Assembly (NCBI GenBank): GCA_022432975.1
Contig: CM039509.1
Coordinates: 18,365,760 to 18,429,759 of the forward strand
Origin: Begonia masoniana
Lineage: Eukaryota > Streptophyta > Magnoliopsida > Cucurbitales > Begoniaceae
Length of the DNA: 64,000 bases
Direction of reading: 5' to 3'
Shown in pieces: positions 11,651-23,124 of the stretch. The translations under genes were made by a program, and so were the position numbers. The number at the start of each line of letters is the position of its first letter. Within the stretch, counting starts at the first letter, position 1. Below the pieces are notes generated by a model that was given only the letters and a program-made list of their open reading frames with translations, was not told the DNA's origin and did not search any database.

Positions 11651-11836
11651 CTCCCGAAGTTTGCCATATTTCAGACACTACTTCGCGACGAGGAACCACT
11701 GCATATCTTTTGTGGAAATCTCCCGAAGCTTGCCATATTTCAGACACTACTTCGCGACGAGGAACCACTGCATATCTTTTGTGGAAACCTCCCGAAGCTT
11801 GCCATATTTCAGACACTACTTCGCGACGAGGAACCA
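11651..11836. repeat. 69-bp tandem repeat, 2.7 copies (alpha1)
   Basis: Units beginning CTCCCGAAG at 11651, 11720 and 11789, inside the predicted second intron of alpha1. Open frames here come from the 69-bp (23-codon) period. Confidence 0.92.
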
Positions 11837-13227
11837 CCGCCAACAGACCACTTTCAATCCATATCGTACTCACATTTCAAAACCATGCTTAACCACAACC
11901 AAACATTTAAAACCATGCTTAACCAAACAAAACATTTAAAACCATTCTTAACCAAACATTCAAGCAACCAAATCAGAACAAAGCAACCAAACAAGCAAAC
12001 AATCTCAAACACTAACAAACAATAAATCCTACCGTTCTGTGGTGTAGGCCCGAAGGCAACAAACACACGCCCACTACTTACCTGAACTCCCGCACGTGTT
12101 GGCTCACTCCGAGTATACAATTCACTCGCTCGTTAACTTAGCACATTAATGGAAAAATCACTTAAAAATCACCAAAACATAAACTAAAGGATATTTACTA
12201 AATTTCTCACACAACCAAACTAACTTTTCAAAATAAAAACCCCAACACCCGATTTTTCACTAATTTCCACCGTCTAACTTCAATCGGTCATAACTTTCTC
12301 GTTTTTCAACGGATTTCGACGTGCCACCCCAATTCAGAAACCTCTACACGTCTACTATCCATTGAAATGCTTAAATTAACCAAACAAAACACTTAGCCAA
12401 TCCGAAAATGCACCAACAGATTCGGCCCCCATTTTGCATAAAACCCGGTTTTGTGTAAATAAATTCCAATTCATAATCTAATCACTCCAACAACCTAAAC
12501 TAACATATCTAACAATTAAACCATAAAATTTGGAAAGAAAACCAACTTTGGGAAACCAAAATTCGGACTTCATGGTTAGGGTTTTCCAAACCCTAACCAA
12601 AACCACTCAAAACCCTTCAAAATACTCAACAAACTTCACCTAAACATATACAAACCAAAACCCACATGTATTTACCTTGAAATCACTTGACAAATTGAAG
12701 AGAAGGGAGGGAGAGGCGTCGGCTATGGTGGAAGGGTGAGAGAGCCGATGGAATATGAAGATGAAGAAGAAAACCTTTACATTAAATACAATTTTCTTTC
12801 CCTTTTTCTTTATGCATTTAATAACCATTTGAAAGTACCATTAAGCCCTCCCTTTCCTCCACTTGGCAGCCAACGTAACCCAAACACCCCACATTTCATC
12901 CTTTTCATTCACACATTTTTACTAAATTTTGATTGGCTTATACACTTGGACTTTTCATTCTCCACCAATCACAAGTTATGTTTGATTTTTCAAAGGTTTG
13001 AATTTTCAAACCTATTCTTTTCCCTTCATCCTTCTTCCAACGTGAAACCACACCAAAACAAAGCCTCTTACATTCACACCATTTGCTGAAATTTAATTGG
13101 CTTATTCAACTTTTATCCTATTGGTTGGAATTTGCCTTTGACTTTTGCAAACCATGTAATTTTTCAACCAATCCCCTTTTTGACTATTCAACTTCATTTC
13201 TTCCCATTGCATTATTTCTAAACCTTT

Positions 13228-13374
13228 CATTACTAAACATAATCTCTCTAAACTTTTAATCTTAGGCCTATACGCGTTATAGGAAAATCTCGGGTGTTAC
13301 AATTACTAAACATAATCCCTCTAAACTTTTAATCTTAGGCCCATACGCGTTATAAGAAAATCTCGAGTGTTACA
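13228..13374. repeat. Tandem duplication of the alpha1 LTR terminus
   Basis: Two copies of about 73 bp, each running from TTACTAAACATAATC to a terminal TGTTACA (13300 and 13374). They differ at a few bases (GGCCTATACG against GGCCCATACG). Confidence 0.9.
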
Positions 13375-14251
13375 TAAGAAATTTCTCCTAGAGCTATAAC
13401 TCAACTAATCGAGGCGTTTCCACAACCAATACGCGCTCGATACTACGAAACATCGTTTTACGAGTTTTCCCCCAAAACTCGAAAATCACAAAAAATCTCT
13501 AATATTCGTCCTAAATCGATTTAACTTCGTCCAATAACATTCAATACGTCCATTATGTTCATAACTAAGGTAAACCTATCGATTTCAAAACCTAAATCGA
13601 GTTTTTAACGAAACCCTAATCGTTTACCTAAATGTATAACTTTCTAAAAATCGAAAACTAACGCTCTAAGACTATAGATTCATACCTAGAGCGTCGATTG
13701 GAGGAGAAAACGTGAAGAACAAAAGACGAACGGATGAAAAACGGAGGTCGGATTGGAGGAATCGACGCTGGAGAAAAGGAAATGCCGAGAGGGTGAGCGA
13801 GAGAAAACTTAAAATCGCAGAAGTGTTTCTGGAGAAGAGGGCTGTGATGTTTTTAATTAAAATTTGATTTGAAAAATTACCATTTTGCCCTTAGTACATA
13901 TTTTATATTCGCTTCGTCCTTCGTTCCGTGAATCGGCTAACTACTCGGTTTCTCCAAATTTCCTTATCTTGTCAATAACTCCAACTTATTATTAGGGTTC
14001 TATTAAAACTGTTTGTTCGCAAATCGGACCTCGTTTACTATTTTTACTAAAACGTCTTCCATATTACGAGAAACGTAATTACTCGAAATATAGCGTTACT
14101 ACTCCAAAAATTCTCATAATTTCCTTAAAATTCCTATTAATAATTAGGATTCTAATGACGTTTTCTTTTCACGAAACTGACTTGACTTGACATATTTACA
14201 AAAATGTCATTTATATTAAAATAATAATATTCCGTACAGTCGGATATTACA

Positions 14252-14268
14252 ATCCATCCATCTTATTT
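14252..14268 (-). other. Polypurine tract of element B'
   Basis: The minus strand reads AAATAAGATGGATGGAT directly before the LTR start, just downstream of the coding end and the GAGGACAAAATTT stretch. Confidence 0.75.
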
Positions 14269-14291
14269 AAAATTTTGTCCTCAAAATTTGC

Positions 14292-15116
14292 CTATACAAA
14301 CAACTCAGGATACTTAGTCATCATATCCTGCTGTCGTTCCCACGTAGCTTCTTCCACCTTGTGGTTATGCCACAAAACTTTTACTAGCGGAATCTCTTTG
14401 TTGCGTAAGACTTTAATGGATGACTCCAAAATGCGTACGGGCCTCTCCTTGTAAGTCAAGGTAGGCTGTACCCCGATCTCTCTAACCTCCACGACATGTG
14501 ATGGATCACGCAAATACTTCCAAAGCATCGATACGTGACATACATCGTGAATACCTTCCATAGAAGCCGGAAGCTCTAATCTGTACGCCATCTTCCCGAT
14601 CCTCTTCAGAATAGGAAAGGGCCCAACATAACGAGGGTTTAACTTGCCCCTCCTTCCAAATCTCATAACGTCTTTGAACGGAGAAACTTTAAGATAAACC
14701 TCATCACCTTCTTCGAATTCTAGCTCTCTCCATCTCGTGTCTGCATAGCTCTTCTGTCTGCTCTGAGCTACCTCAATACGCTGTCGGATAATGGTAATCT
14801 TCTCTGCCGTTTGCTGTAAAATCTCAGGACCAACGATGCTGGCCTCGCCAACCTCGTCCCAATATAACGGAGACCTACACTTCCGACCGTACAGCGCCTC
14901 GTACGGAGCCATGCCAATCGTAGCCTGGAAACTGTTATTGTACGAGAACTCGATCAGTGGCAAATATCTGCTCCACGATCCCTGAAACTCCAGCACACAA
15001 GCTCTGAGCATATCCTCAAGAATCTGATTCGTCCTCTCTGTCTGACGATCAGTCTGAGGATGAAATGCCGTGCTGAAATTAAGCTGAGTCCCTATAGCTT
15101 TGTGTAACTCTTCCAA
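14292..15116 (-). pseudogene. Element B' integrase second half and chromodomain
   Basis: A 274-residue open piece: TAFHPQTDRQTERTNQILED (DDE glutamate), SYNNSFQATIGMAPYEALYG, the C-terminal DNA-binding part (EVYLKVSPFKDVMRF, GKLNPRYVGPF), the VCHVSML motif and the chromodomain (LRNKEIPLVKVLWHN, VEEATWERQQDMMTKYPELF). It is shifted by one base relative to the upstream integrase half (single-base deletion near 15110 after FWKS). It is otherwise full length to its natural stop. Confidence 0.9.
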
Positions 15117-15814
15117 AACTTCGAAGTAAATCTCGGATCACGATCTGAGACTATAGAAACTGGCACTCCATGCAATCTAACAATCTCATGCACATAAAGC
15201 TTGGCGAGCTGATCCATAGAAGATGTCATCCTCACACATAAGAAGTGGGCCGACTTTTTCAATCGGTCCACGATCACCCAAACATCATCATGGCCCTTCG
15301 TCGTCCTCGGGAGCCCCACAATAAAATCCATGGAGATCTGTTCCCATTTCCACTCCGAAATCGGCAGTGGCAATAATGTTCCGGCCGGTCTCTGATGCTC
15401 TGCCTTTGCCTGTTGACACACTAGACAGGTCTCGACGTACTTGGCGACCTCCCTCTTCATATTTGGCCACCAGAAGTGTTGCTTTAAATCCCGGTACATC
15501 TTGGTACTTCTCGGGTGCACAGAATATGCTGAAGAATGTGCCTCGGCCAATATCTCCTTCTTCAGCTCCTCGTCGTTAGGCACGTACCACCTATGCTTGA
15601 ACTTCAGAATACCATCATCTGATAAGTGGAAATCCGACGAGTCGCCCAACGTCATACTTGATCGAAGCTCCTCACACTCCGTATCATTCTGCTGAGCTTC
15701 GCGTATCCTATCCAGAATAGTCGGCCTGAGAGAAATGTTGGTGAGCATATTGGACAACTCTGCCACTATCTCAACATCGAACCTCTCAATCTCAGACCGC
15801 AGCGTAACTGACAT
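15092..15814 (-). pseudogene. Element B' integrase zinc domain and core start
   Basis: 240 residues: the linker, the HHCC zinc domain ([20 protein letters not shown] ... [12 protein letters not shown]), and the first two DDE aspartates ([15 protein letters not shown] and [15 protein letters not shown]). It is joined to RNase H upstream through a TAG at 15830 (expected CAG) and to the second integrase half by the frameshift near 15110. Confidence 0.9.
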
Positions 15815-15829
15815 CGCTGCTAGTGAAGG

Positions 15830-17347
15830 CTAACTCGTAGAAGATACTCTACTCAAAGCATCAGTAACCTTGTTCACCTTTCCTGGATGGTACTTGATAT
15901 CAAAATCATAATCTTTGACGAACTCAAGCCACCTTCTCTGTCGCATATTCAGCTCCTTTTGAGTAAATAAATACTTCAAGCTCTTGTGGTCGAAAAATAT
16001 CTCGCACTGCTGCCCATATAAATAATGTCTCCATATCTTCAGTGTGCAGACCACAGCTGCTAACTCAAGGTCGTGCATAGGGTAATTCTGCTCGTACGGC
16101 TTCAGCTGCCGAGAAGCATAAGCAATAACTCTTCCTTCCTGCATAAGCACGCACCCAAGGCCAACTCCAGATGCGTCGCAATATATACTGAATTTATCAC
16201 CTTCAACAGGCAATGTCAACACTGGAGCTGTGGTCAACTTCTACTTCAATTCCATAAAACTATTGTCACAAGCAGCCGACCATACAAACTTTTCATTCTT
16301 CCGAGTCAAGCGTGAGAGGGGAACTACAATCTTTGAAAATCTCTCTATAAATTTCCGATAGTAGCCAGCTAATTCGAGAAATCCACGTACTTCACGCACG
16401 TTCTTAGGCCGTGGCCAATCTCTGACCACTTGAATCTTGCTCGGATCTACAGAAACCCCTTCTTCTGATATGATGTGGCCAAGAAAACTGACCTTATCGA
16501 GCCAAAACTCGCACTTAGAAAACTTTGGATATAACTGGCGTTGACTCAGAATCCTCAGAACAATCCTCAGATGCTCCTCGTGCTCTTCCTTCGTCTTGGA
16601 ATAGACCAAAATATCGTCAATGAAAACCACAACGAACTTGTCAAGATACTCCTTGAAGACACAGTTCATCAAATCCATAAACGCTGCAGGGGCATTAGTA
16701 AGTCCGAAAGACATGACAAGGAACTCATAATGCCCATACCTCGTTTGAAAAGCCGTTTTCTGTATATCTTCCTTCCGGACCTTCAACTGATAGTAACCCG
16801 AGCGTAGGTCAATCCTGGAAAATACTCAGGCACCCTGTAGCTGATCAAATAGGTCATCGATCCGGGGCAACAGATATTTATTCTTCACCATCAATTTGTT
16901 CAACTCTCTGTAATCAACGCACATTCTGAGGGTCCTGTCTTTCTTCTTGACAAACAGAATGGGCGCACCCCAGGGTGAAACGCTGGGTCGAATAAAACCC
17001 TTCTCTAACAACTCGTCAAGCTGAGTCTTCAGCTCTTTCAACTCGGCTGGTGCCAACCGATATGGGTTCTTAAACCTTGCGGCGGCATTTGGATAAACAT
17101 CAATAGTAAACTCAATCTCCCGGTCGGGCGGCAATCCGGGAAGATCGTCAAGGAATATCTCAGAGAACTCTCTGACAATAGGAATGTCACTCGGCTTCAC
17201 TCCGCTGAGCAACTGAATATCAAATACTGAGGCCAAATAAATAGAGCACGCACCTTTAAACTGCTCGTTAACCTTCATGGAATAAGAAATAGGCGATCCA
17301 CTCAATCGGTTCATCGCCTAATAAGAAAACTCGGCTTTACCCGGGGG
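15830..17347 (-). pseudogene. Element B' protease tail, RT and RNase H
   Basis: One frame broken by stops at about 17315 (TAG), 16823 (TGA) and 16241 (TAG). Each is explained by one C-to-T change. RT motifs are [20 protein letters not shown], an intact FIDDILVYS catalytic box, and FLGHIIS. The RNase H motifs are [38 protein letters not shown] and [16 protein letters not shown]. The residues needed for polymerisation are present. Only the stops disable it. Confidence 0.9.
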
Positions 17348-18775
17348 TCAGAAGGTCACAATCCCAGATCGACAATCGATGGTGGCGAAGTGCTGTGCAA
17401 GCCAGTCCATCCCTAAGATAAGTTCATACCGCTCTATGCTCATAACTATCAAACGAGCATAAAGGGTAATATTCCCCACTGAGATGACGTTGCCCTGGAG
17501 AATACATTCTGACTGCATAAGCTCTCCTGAAGGCAGCATCACTCTATACTCGACCCCAGCTAACTCAGACTCTAATCCTAATCTAGTCATGCATGCAATC
17601 GATATGAAGGAGTGCGTAGCTCCCATATCCATCAAAGTAAAAACAGCGGTGCCCATAATCAGAATAGTACCTGCTATCACAGAGGGATGAGCCTCGTCGT
17701 CGACATCACCAGGCTCTATAAACGCAAAGATCCTCGGCATAACCCTCCTCTGATCACTGCCTGACTGATCTCGACCCTGCTTCGGGTAGTCTCTGACAAA
17801 ATGGCCGACTTCTCCACATCTATAACATTTATTAGTGTCCACTCGGCACTCTCCACTGTGCTCCCTCTGGCACTTGGGGCACCAACGCATCTGTGAAGCC
17901 CCCTGTACTTGCTTCCCTTTGCCTCCATCGTTGCCTCCTTCCAAAGGTCTCTTAACTCCCCTCTGTTGTTGTTGCTGAGGCTGTGCTCTCGGTTGCCAGC
18001 CCTTATTCCTAATCTGAGGGTGAATCTCTCGAAAGTAGCCCTTAGCTGGCTCCCTCTGTTTGACAGAATCCCTATCAACTGCCTCAATATCAAGAGCTCT
18101 GGCCACAATCTCATCATAGGATACATTCCGTACCCCTGATATAGTAAGGCGCATCCGAAACTCCTGACTAAGCCTTTGCAAAAATCTGCGCACTTTGTTC
18201 TCATTAACGCTGACCTGACGTGGCGCGAATCGAGAAAGGGCTTCGAACTTCCTCACGTACTCGGCAATCGAACCAACTTGTCGTAACTGCATAAATTCAA
18301 CCATCTTTACCTCTCATACGATATGGCTAAAATACTTATCATAGAACAACATCTTGAATCGCTCCCAACCCATAATCGTCACATCAGTGGTAGCCTTGAT
18401 GGAATCCCACCAAAATGGAGCATCCAATGCTAGGTGGTAGGTCACCAACGCAACCTTCTCCCCGTCTTCAATGCTAGCATAGGCCAGCATGTCCTCCATG
18501 GTTCGAACCCACTCCTCAGCTGAAGAGGGATCCGTAGACTGTCTGTTGAATATCGGAGGTTGGAGCTTTTGGAATCTCTCCATCCCCTTATTTCTAGGAG
18601 TCGCCGCCTCACGAGCTCTAACGCCCTCGCGGTCAATTAAGGTGCCCAGCTGTTGGGACTGCCTTTTCATCTGTTGGGCCTGACGCTCCATATGTTGGGA
18701 CTGTTGTGCAATAAAGTCTTTTAAAGTGTCTATCGTATCGTCTCGGTCATCTCGATCGTTTCCTCGACGCACCAT
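17348..18775 (-). pseudogene. gag: Element B' gag and protease
   Basis: The start is MVRRGNDRDDRDDTID, shared with elements B and D. A glutamine-rich segment (QQSQHMERQAQQMKRQ) and the gag domain (FQKLQPPIFNRQ, PFWWDS, FKMLFYDKYFSH) follow. A TGA at 18314-18316 (expected CGA) splits it. The second part (17348-18304) has a CCHC knuckle damaged at the last ligand (CYRCGEVGHFVRDYP) and a protease site changed from DTGA to DMGA (ACG to ATG, a CpG transition). It ends at TGA before PPGK. Confidence 0.9.
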
Positions 18776-18926
18776 TATTATATATACTCCTATATAAAAG
18801 TTAAAACAAATATTCTAAGAAACTAGAAATCAATTAAAGCTATAAACATACTTAGAGTTGATAAAGAATGTCCGCGTAGTGGCTGTGCAGTCGAGCAGTC
18901 TACAGAACCGATTTTAAAACCCGGGG

Positions 18927-18938
18927 GCTCTGATACCA
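18927..18938 (-). other. Primer-binding site of element B' (tRNA-iMet)
   Basis: The minus strand reads TGGTATCAGAGC, a 12-base match to the initiator-Met tRNA 3' end, five bases inside the 5' LTR start at 18944. Confidence 0.9.
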
Positions 18939-18943
18939 TAAAC

Positions 18944-21527
18944 TGTTACGACCCTAATACTGTACCTAATTTTCTATACTATTTTTTTTTATACTTAAAA
19001 CTTTTTACCTGATGTTTGAGCGGAAATAAAACTTTAAAATCGGGATTGGGATTGAAACTAAAATCGTTGAAGTCTAAGTCGATAAACCATTTAAATTAAA
19101 CTTTAAAAAATTTAAATAAAACTATTAAAATTAAATGAAAACAATCGGCAGAGGAGAAGGGGGGAAAAACGGCAAAAGCCGTGTAAAACATTGCGGCGAT
19201 CGATCGCCCAAAACAGGCGATCGATCGCCTGTCGACAAAATGGAGGGGCGAACGTTCGCCCCTCGCTTCAACGAACGATCGCCGAGGCGATCGATCGCCT
19301 GTCGACAAAATGGAGGGGCGAACGGATCGCCCTTCGGCGATCGTCATTTCTGCCAGCGATCGCCACTCTAGGCGATCGCCTGTTGCACGCCAGAAGCGTG
19401 ACCAGAGAAAGGGGCGATCGTTCGCCCCTATTGGGCGATCGATCGCCACACGCTCTGGAAATTTTCCAGAGCGTGGCGCACTTTGGGGCGATCGATCCCC
19501 ACCCTTGGGCGATCGATTGCCATGTCCTCTGGATTTTCCAGAGGACAGGCACCTTTCTTCCTTCCTTCTTTCTTCTCCTGCATACCATTACACTTAACAC
19601 ACTCATTCACAATTTCATTAACACACTTACGTTCCAACATGTACGTTCCAACATAAATTCATTTCGACTCTCATTCAAAACCACGACTCGAAACACGTTC
19701 AAAACATAGCCTATTTTTATGAAAATCAAACGCGTGGATATGTTTAAAACCTAAACAAATCCTCCTGTTTTGAAATCAACAAAAGATTATAAAATCAATT
19801 TTCAAAACATTTCAAAACATTTCAAAACATCAATACATAAACCTATCCACATCCAACAACCTAAAATGTATCTATCTATACAATAAATCTGTCTAATCCA
19901 CCATTAGCCCAAAATATCACAAAAAACCCTCAAAACATCTAACCGTAAGTCCCACGGGTCAAAACGAGCGTCGACTGCGCCAACGCACTCCCGCGACCAT
20001 CCTCCGTCAACCGCATCACTCCTCAGGTGGAGGGATCTCGTCCTCACCTATGTCGAAGTCACCTACACCATACAGACACCTATGAGATAAAAATCTCAGC
20101 AAGTTCTACGTAAATGCAATGCATGCTGTGCTTATGAGTTCGTAATCATGCATCATTTTCATTATATTTACTCTGGTTGTCACCGAGATATCAACCCCCT
20201 AACCAGAGAGAGCACATCCAGCGGTCGGACTACTCTTTCCAGCTAGAGGAGGGGGTACACGCTTACAAGACGTACAGTCGTGCCTGAGCTCCATCTCGCA
20301 TGACTTATAAACTGTAAACTGTATGAGTACGTGTTAAATGCGGTATTGTGATAGACCCCTTCGTGCCTACACAATAGATCAATAGCCCCTCTCCAGGCCG
20401 CATTGTCATTTTCTTTAAAACATCGTGCAGAAATTCATTTTCTTATTCTTATTTGAAACTGTGATGCATGAACAGTTTAACATAAACGTAAACAAGCAAC
20501 ATGTATACCATCAAGACTATAAGGAACGTAATCTATAAAATAATTAAACCTAACTACCCAACCAAAACAATTTAAACATCTGCGTCACCAAAACTCCTCG
20601 AGACGACCTCGACGTACGGTGTAGGCCAATCGGCCAGAGAAAATCACGAGAACTTACCTCGTGTCCGTTGCAAGCCAAGCTCCGTCCACGAGCGTTGTTT
20701 ACCTAAGCAATTTCACCAAATTGTCGATAAAACGAGCTTAAACAATTAAATGCTCAAACTAGCGAAATCCTTAACTAAGGAATTTCTCCTAGAGCTATAA
20801 CTCAACTAATCGAGGCGTTTCCACAACCAATACGCGCTCGATACTACGAAACATCGATTTACGAGTTTTCCCCCAAAACTCGAAAATCACAAAAAATCTC
20901 TAATATTCGTCCTAAATCGATTTAACTTCGTCCAATAACATTCAATACGTCCATTATGTTCATAACTAAGGTAAACCTATCGATTTCAAAACCTAAATCA
21001 TGTTTTTAACGAAACCCTAACCGTTTACCTAAATGTATAACTTTCTAAAAATCGAAAACTAACGCTCTAAGACTATAGATTCATACCTAGAGCGTCGATT
21101 GGAGGAGAAAACGTGAAGAACAGAAGACGAACGGAGGAAAAATGGAGGTTGGATTGGAGGAATCGCCGCTGGAGAAAAGGAAATGCCCAGAGGGTGAGGG
21201 AGAGAAAACTTAAAATTGCAGAAGTGTTTCTGGAGAAGAGGGCTGTGATGTTTTTAATTAAAATTTGGTTTGCAAAATTACCATTTTGCCCTTAGTACAT
21301 ATTTTATATTCGCTTCGTCCTTCGTTCCGTGAATTGGCTAACTACTCGGTTTCTACAAATTTCCTTATCTTGTCAATAACTCCAACTTATTATTAGGGTT
21401 CTATTAAAACTGTTTGTTCGCAAATCGGACCTCGTTTACTATTTTTACGAAACTGACTTGACTTGACATATTTACAAAAATGTCATTTACATTAAAATAA
21501 TAATATTCCGTACAGTCGGATATTACA
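18944..21527 (-). repeat. 5' LTR of element B'
   Basis: 2584 bp, from TGTTACGACC to GGATATTACA. Minus-strand landmarks are donor 1 CTCTAG|GTATGA at 21086/21087, acceptor 1 GCTTAG|GTAAA at 20702/20703, small exon 20658-20702 (45 nt), donor 2 CGAG|GTAAGTT at 20657/20658, stem TGAGAT..ATCTCA 20082-20097 and box GGTGTAG|GTGAC 20058-20071. The frame after the box reads DFDIGEDEIPPPEE then stop. Exon 2 is open in the same phase (RSWTELDLQRTRG). Confidence 0.9.
19195..19530. repeat. GATCGATC palindrome module, B' 5' LTR (expanded)
   Basis: Same module as at 9313-9577, but with an extra copy of the GATCGATCGCCTGTCGACAA block and an added GATCGATCGCCCAAAACAGG segment. The module has changed copy number since the two LTRs were made identical. 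Confidence 0.88.
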
Positions 21528-21639
21528 CGACTGAAACAGAAGATAGTGTGGACGATGGAAACAGAAGGCAGTGTGGACGATGGAAACAGAAGGCAGTGTG
21601 GACGACTGACTTTCTCTGCCAGAATAGTTAACTAAACTT

Positions 21640-22035
21640 TATCGTCCACAGACTTACTTAAACTTTTCGTCCACAGACCACGTGACTTTATCGTCTCCAG
21701 TCCACGTGACTTACTTAAGCGTATTCGTCCACAGACTCCGATGTCCACAGACTACTTAAATTTATTCGTCCACAAACTCCAACGTCCATAGACTACTTAA
21801 ACTTATTCGTCCACAGACTCCAACGTCCATAGACTACTTAACTTATTCATCCACAGACTCCAACGTCTATAGATCACTTAGACTTAATCGTCCACAGACT
21901 CCAACGTCCATAGACTACGTAGACTTATTCGTCTACAGACTCCAACGTCCATAGACTACTTAGACTTATTCGTCCACCGACTCCAACGTCTATAGACTAC
22001 TTAAACTTATTCGTCCACAAACTCCAATGTCCAAA
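21640..22035. repeat. About 41-bp tandem array GTCCACAGACTCCAACGTCC
   Basis: Roughly nine degenerate copies of GTCCACAGACTCCAACGTCC followed by ATAGACTACTTAAACTTATTC, at the 3' side of A's 5' LTR. It occupies the position held by GATCGATC palindromes in other LTRs. Confidence 0.85.
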
Positions 22036-22406
22036 ATGAACGACTATTTTCCCCTTGTACTAGAAAACTTAACTTCATCTCCACATATTATACCCTATCA
22101 GCTTCAATACAGAAACCTCTCAAAATTTATCCACTTCAACCCAAGATCTAAATCAACCATTCCATTCATCCAAATTGATTATCTACAACAAAAATCCAAC
22201 AAAAACATCTAACTAGTAGACCCATTAATAACCTAAAATTTACATTGTCTCCAAACTAATATCACAATACAGCTAATTATTGTTCGTCTACTTATAAACC
22301 TACTATGATTACTTGCTACATCAAAAAAAGAGCTTGGAGCACACCCACGAGTCAGTAAGCCTAGCCAAAACACTTGCCGTCGCCATGAGTCCCCATCCAC
22401 CGATTC

Positions 22407-23124
22407 CTATACTTGGTCATCAAAATGAGATTCCTCACCTTCGTTCTCGTCACCTACATCATACGATAAACACATTAAGCCTAATGCTTAGTAAGAAGTG
22501 CACTAAACATAACATTTACATAATGCATGACTTTTATAAAACATTTTCATTTTTGTTTCATTTCTTTAACGTTAATACCATGACTTGCCCCGTGAGAACC
22601 ATGACTTGCCCCGTGAGAACCATCACTTGCCCCGTGAGAACCATGCCTTGCCCCGTGAGAATCATAATTCATTTTTAATCTTTACATGATTTTTCATAAA
22701 AGCATGCTCATAAAATAGTTCGTTGCACTTTTCAGGAAAACATGATGCATGAAGAGTTTATATTAGAAACGATTCCTAACATTCCCTTAAACATTTATAG
22801 CTCGTAGGCAAACACAATACTTAACTATCAACTAACACTATATTCTGGACTACCCGACTCACCAAGAACCTTTATTATCATCCAACACTATCATAATACA
22901 CCATTCTAGCATCAGTATAATGTAGGGCCTTAGGGGCTGGAAACCTAACACTCATTACCTTGCGTTCTAGCTATGCCGAGCACCGTCCTTTGGGAGCTTA
23001 GATTACCTAAGGCATTTTCATAACACATCATTAGTATCGACTCTAAATCATCAAATTCAAAACTAAATGAACCTCGAGCTAAGACAATTTTTTCCAAAAA
23101 CTCTAAATCACTTCTTTCGGGCAT
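22407..23124 (-). CDS. Candidate spliced micropeptide in A's 5' LTR (two exons)
   Basis: An ATG at 23124 starts MPERSDLEFLEKIVL and runs open for 166 nt to a donor-like site at 22958/22959. After the predicted acceptor box at 22453/22454 the frame resumes with GT GAC GAG AAC GAA GGT GAG... to TAG at 22407-22409, adding DENEGEESHFDDQV. The total is about 70 residues, acidic, with no signal peptide or membrane segment seen. The same start motif MPER..LEF appears at matching positions in the LTRs of B and D. The donor is weaker here (AAG|GTAATG) than in the left LTR copy. I do not recognise the family. It could be a captured host exon set or a conserved RNA leader. Confidence 0.38.
22577..22661. 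repeat. 21-bp tandem repeat, 4 copies
   Basis: Same unit as 3124-3187, with one more copy, in the predicted intron of A's 5' LTR. Confidence 0.85.

Larger units (their letters stand above)
10820..13374 (-). mobile_element. Solo LTR alpha1
   Basis: Bounded by TGTAACGCCCC and GAGTGTTACA. Direct repeats TAAGG/TAAGA flank it, and the uninterrupted target reads ACTAAGGAATTTC in the other LTR of B' (near 20775). No internal coding region is present, so it is a solo LTR (2555 bp). Minus-strand landmarks are donor CAG|GTAAGT at 12081/12082, stem TAAGC..GCTTA 11489-11502, box GGTGTAG|GTGAC 11457-11470, and a distal donor CAAG|GTAAAT near 12676. It belongs to the same family as alpha2 and alpha3. Confidence 0.9.
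9061..14251 (-). repeat. 3' LTR of element B' (contains alpha1)
   Basis: About 2.6 kb of LTR after removing the 2555-bp alpha1 insertion at 10820. A GATCGATC-rich module lies at 9313-9577. The hairpin TGAGAT..ATCTCA is at 10121-10136 and the acceptor box GGTGTAG|GTGAC at 10097-10110. A donor (CGAG|GTAAGTT) is near 10690. Compared with the 5' LTR it keeps about 125 bp near 14060-14185 that the other copy has lost. Confidence 0.88.
9061..21527 (-). mobile_element. Element B': complete nested chromovirus, minus strand
   Basis: Both ends are TGTTACGACC...GGATATTACA, flanked by the direct repeat CGACT (9056-9060 and 21528-21532). The 3' LTR is 9061-14251 (with solo LTR alpha1 inside), the PPT 14252-14268, gag-pol 18775 to 14292, the PBS 18927-18938 and the 5' LTR 18944-21527. 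It sits in the 5' LTR of element A. It is structurally complete, but coding is broken by six stops and one frameshift. Confidence 0.93.

Noticed and set aside
11536..12025. Overlapping ORFs with 23-residue repeats
   Set aside because: Explained by the 69-bp tandem repeat in alpha1.
12640..13089. Possible host gene near 12.7-13.1 kb
   Set aside because: The region lies inside solo LTR alpha1 and aligns with the leader region of alpha2 and alpha3 in reverse.
19096..19709. Clustered overlapping ORFs in all frames
   Set aside because: Shadow frames of the GATCGATC module in the B' 5' LTR.
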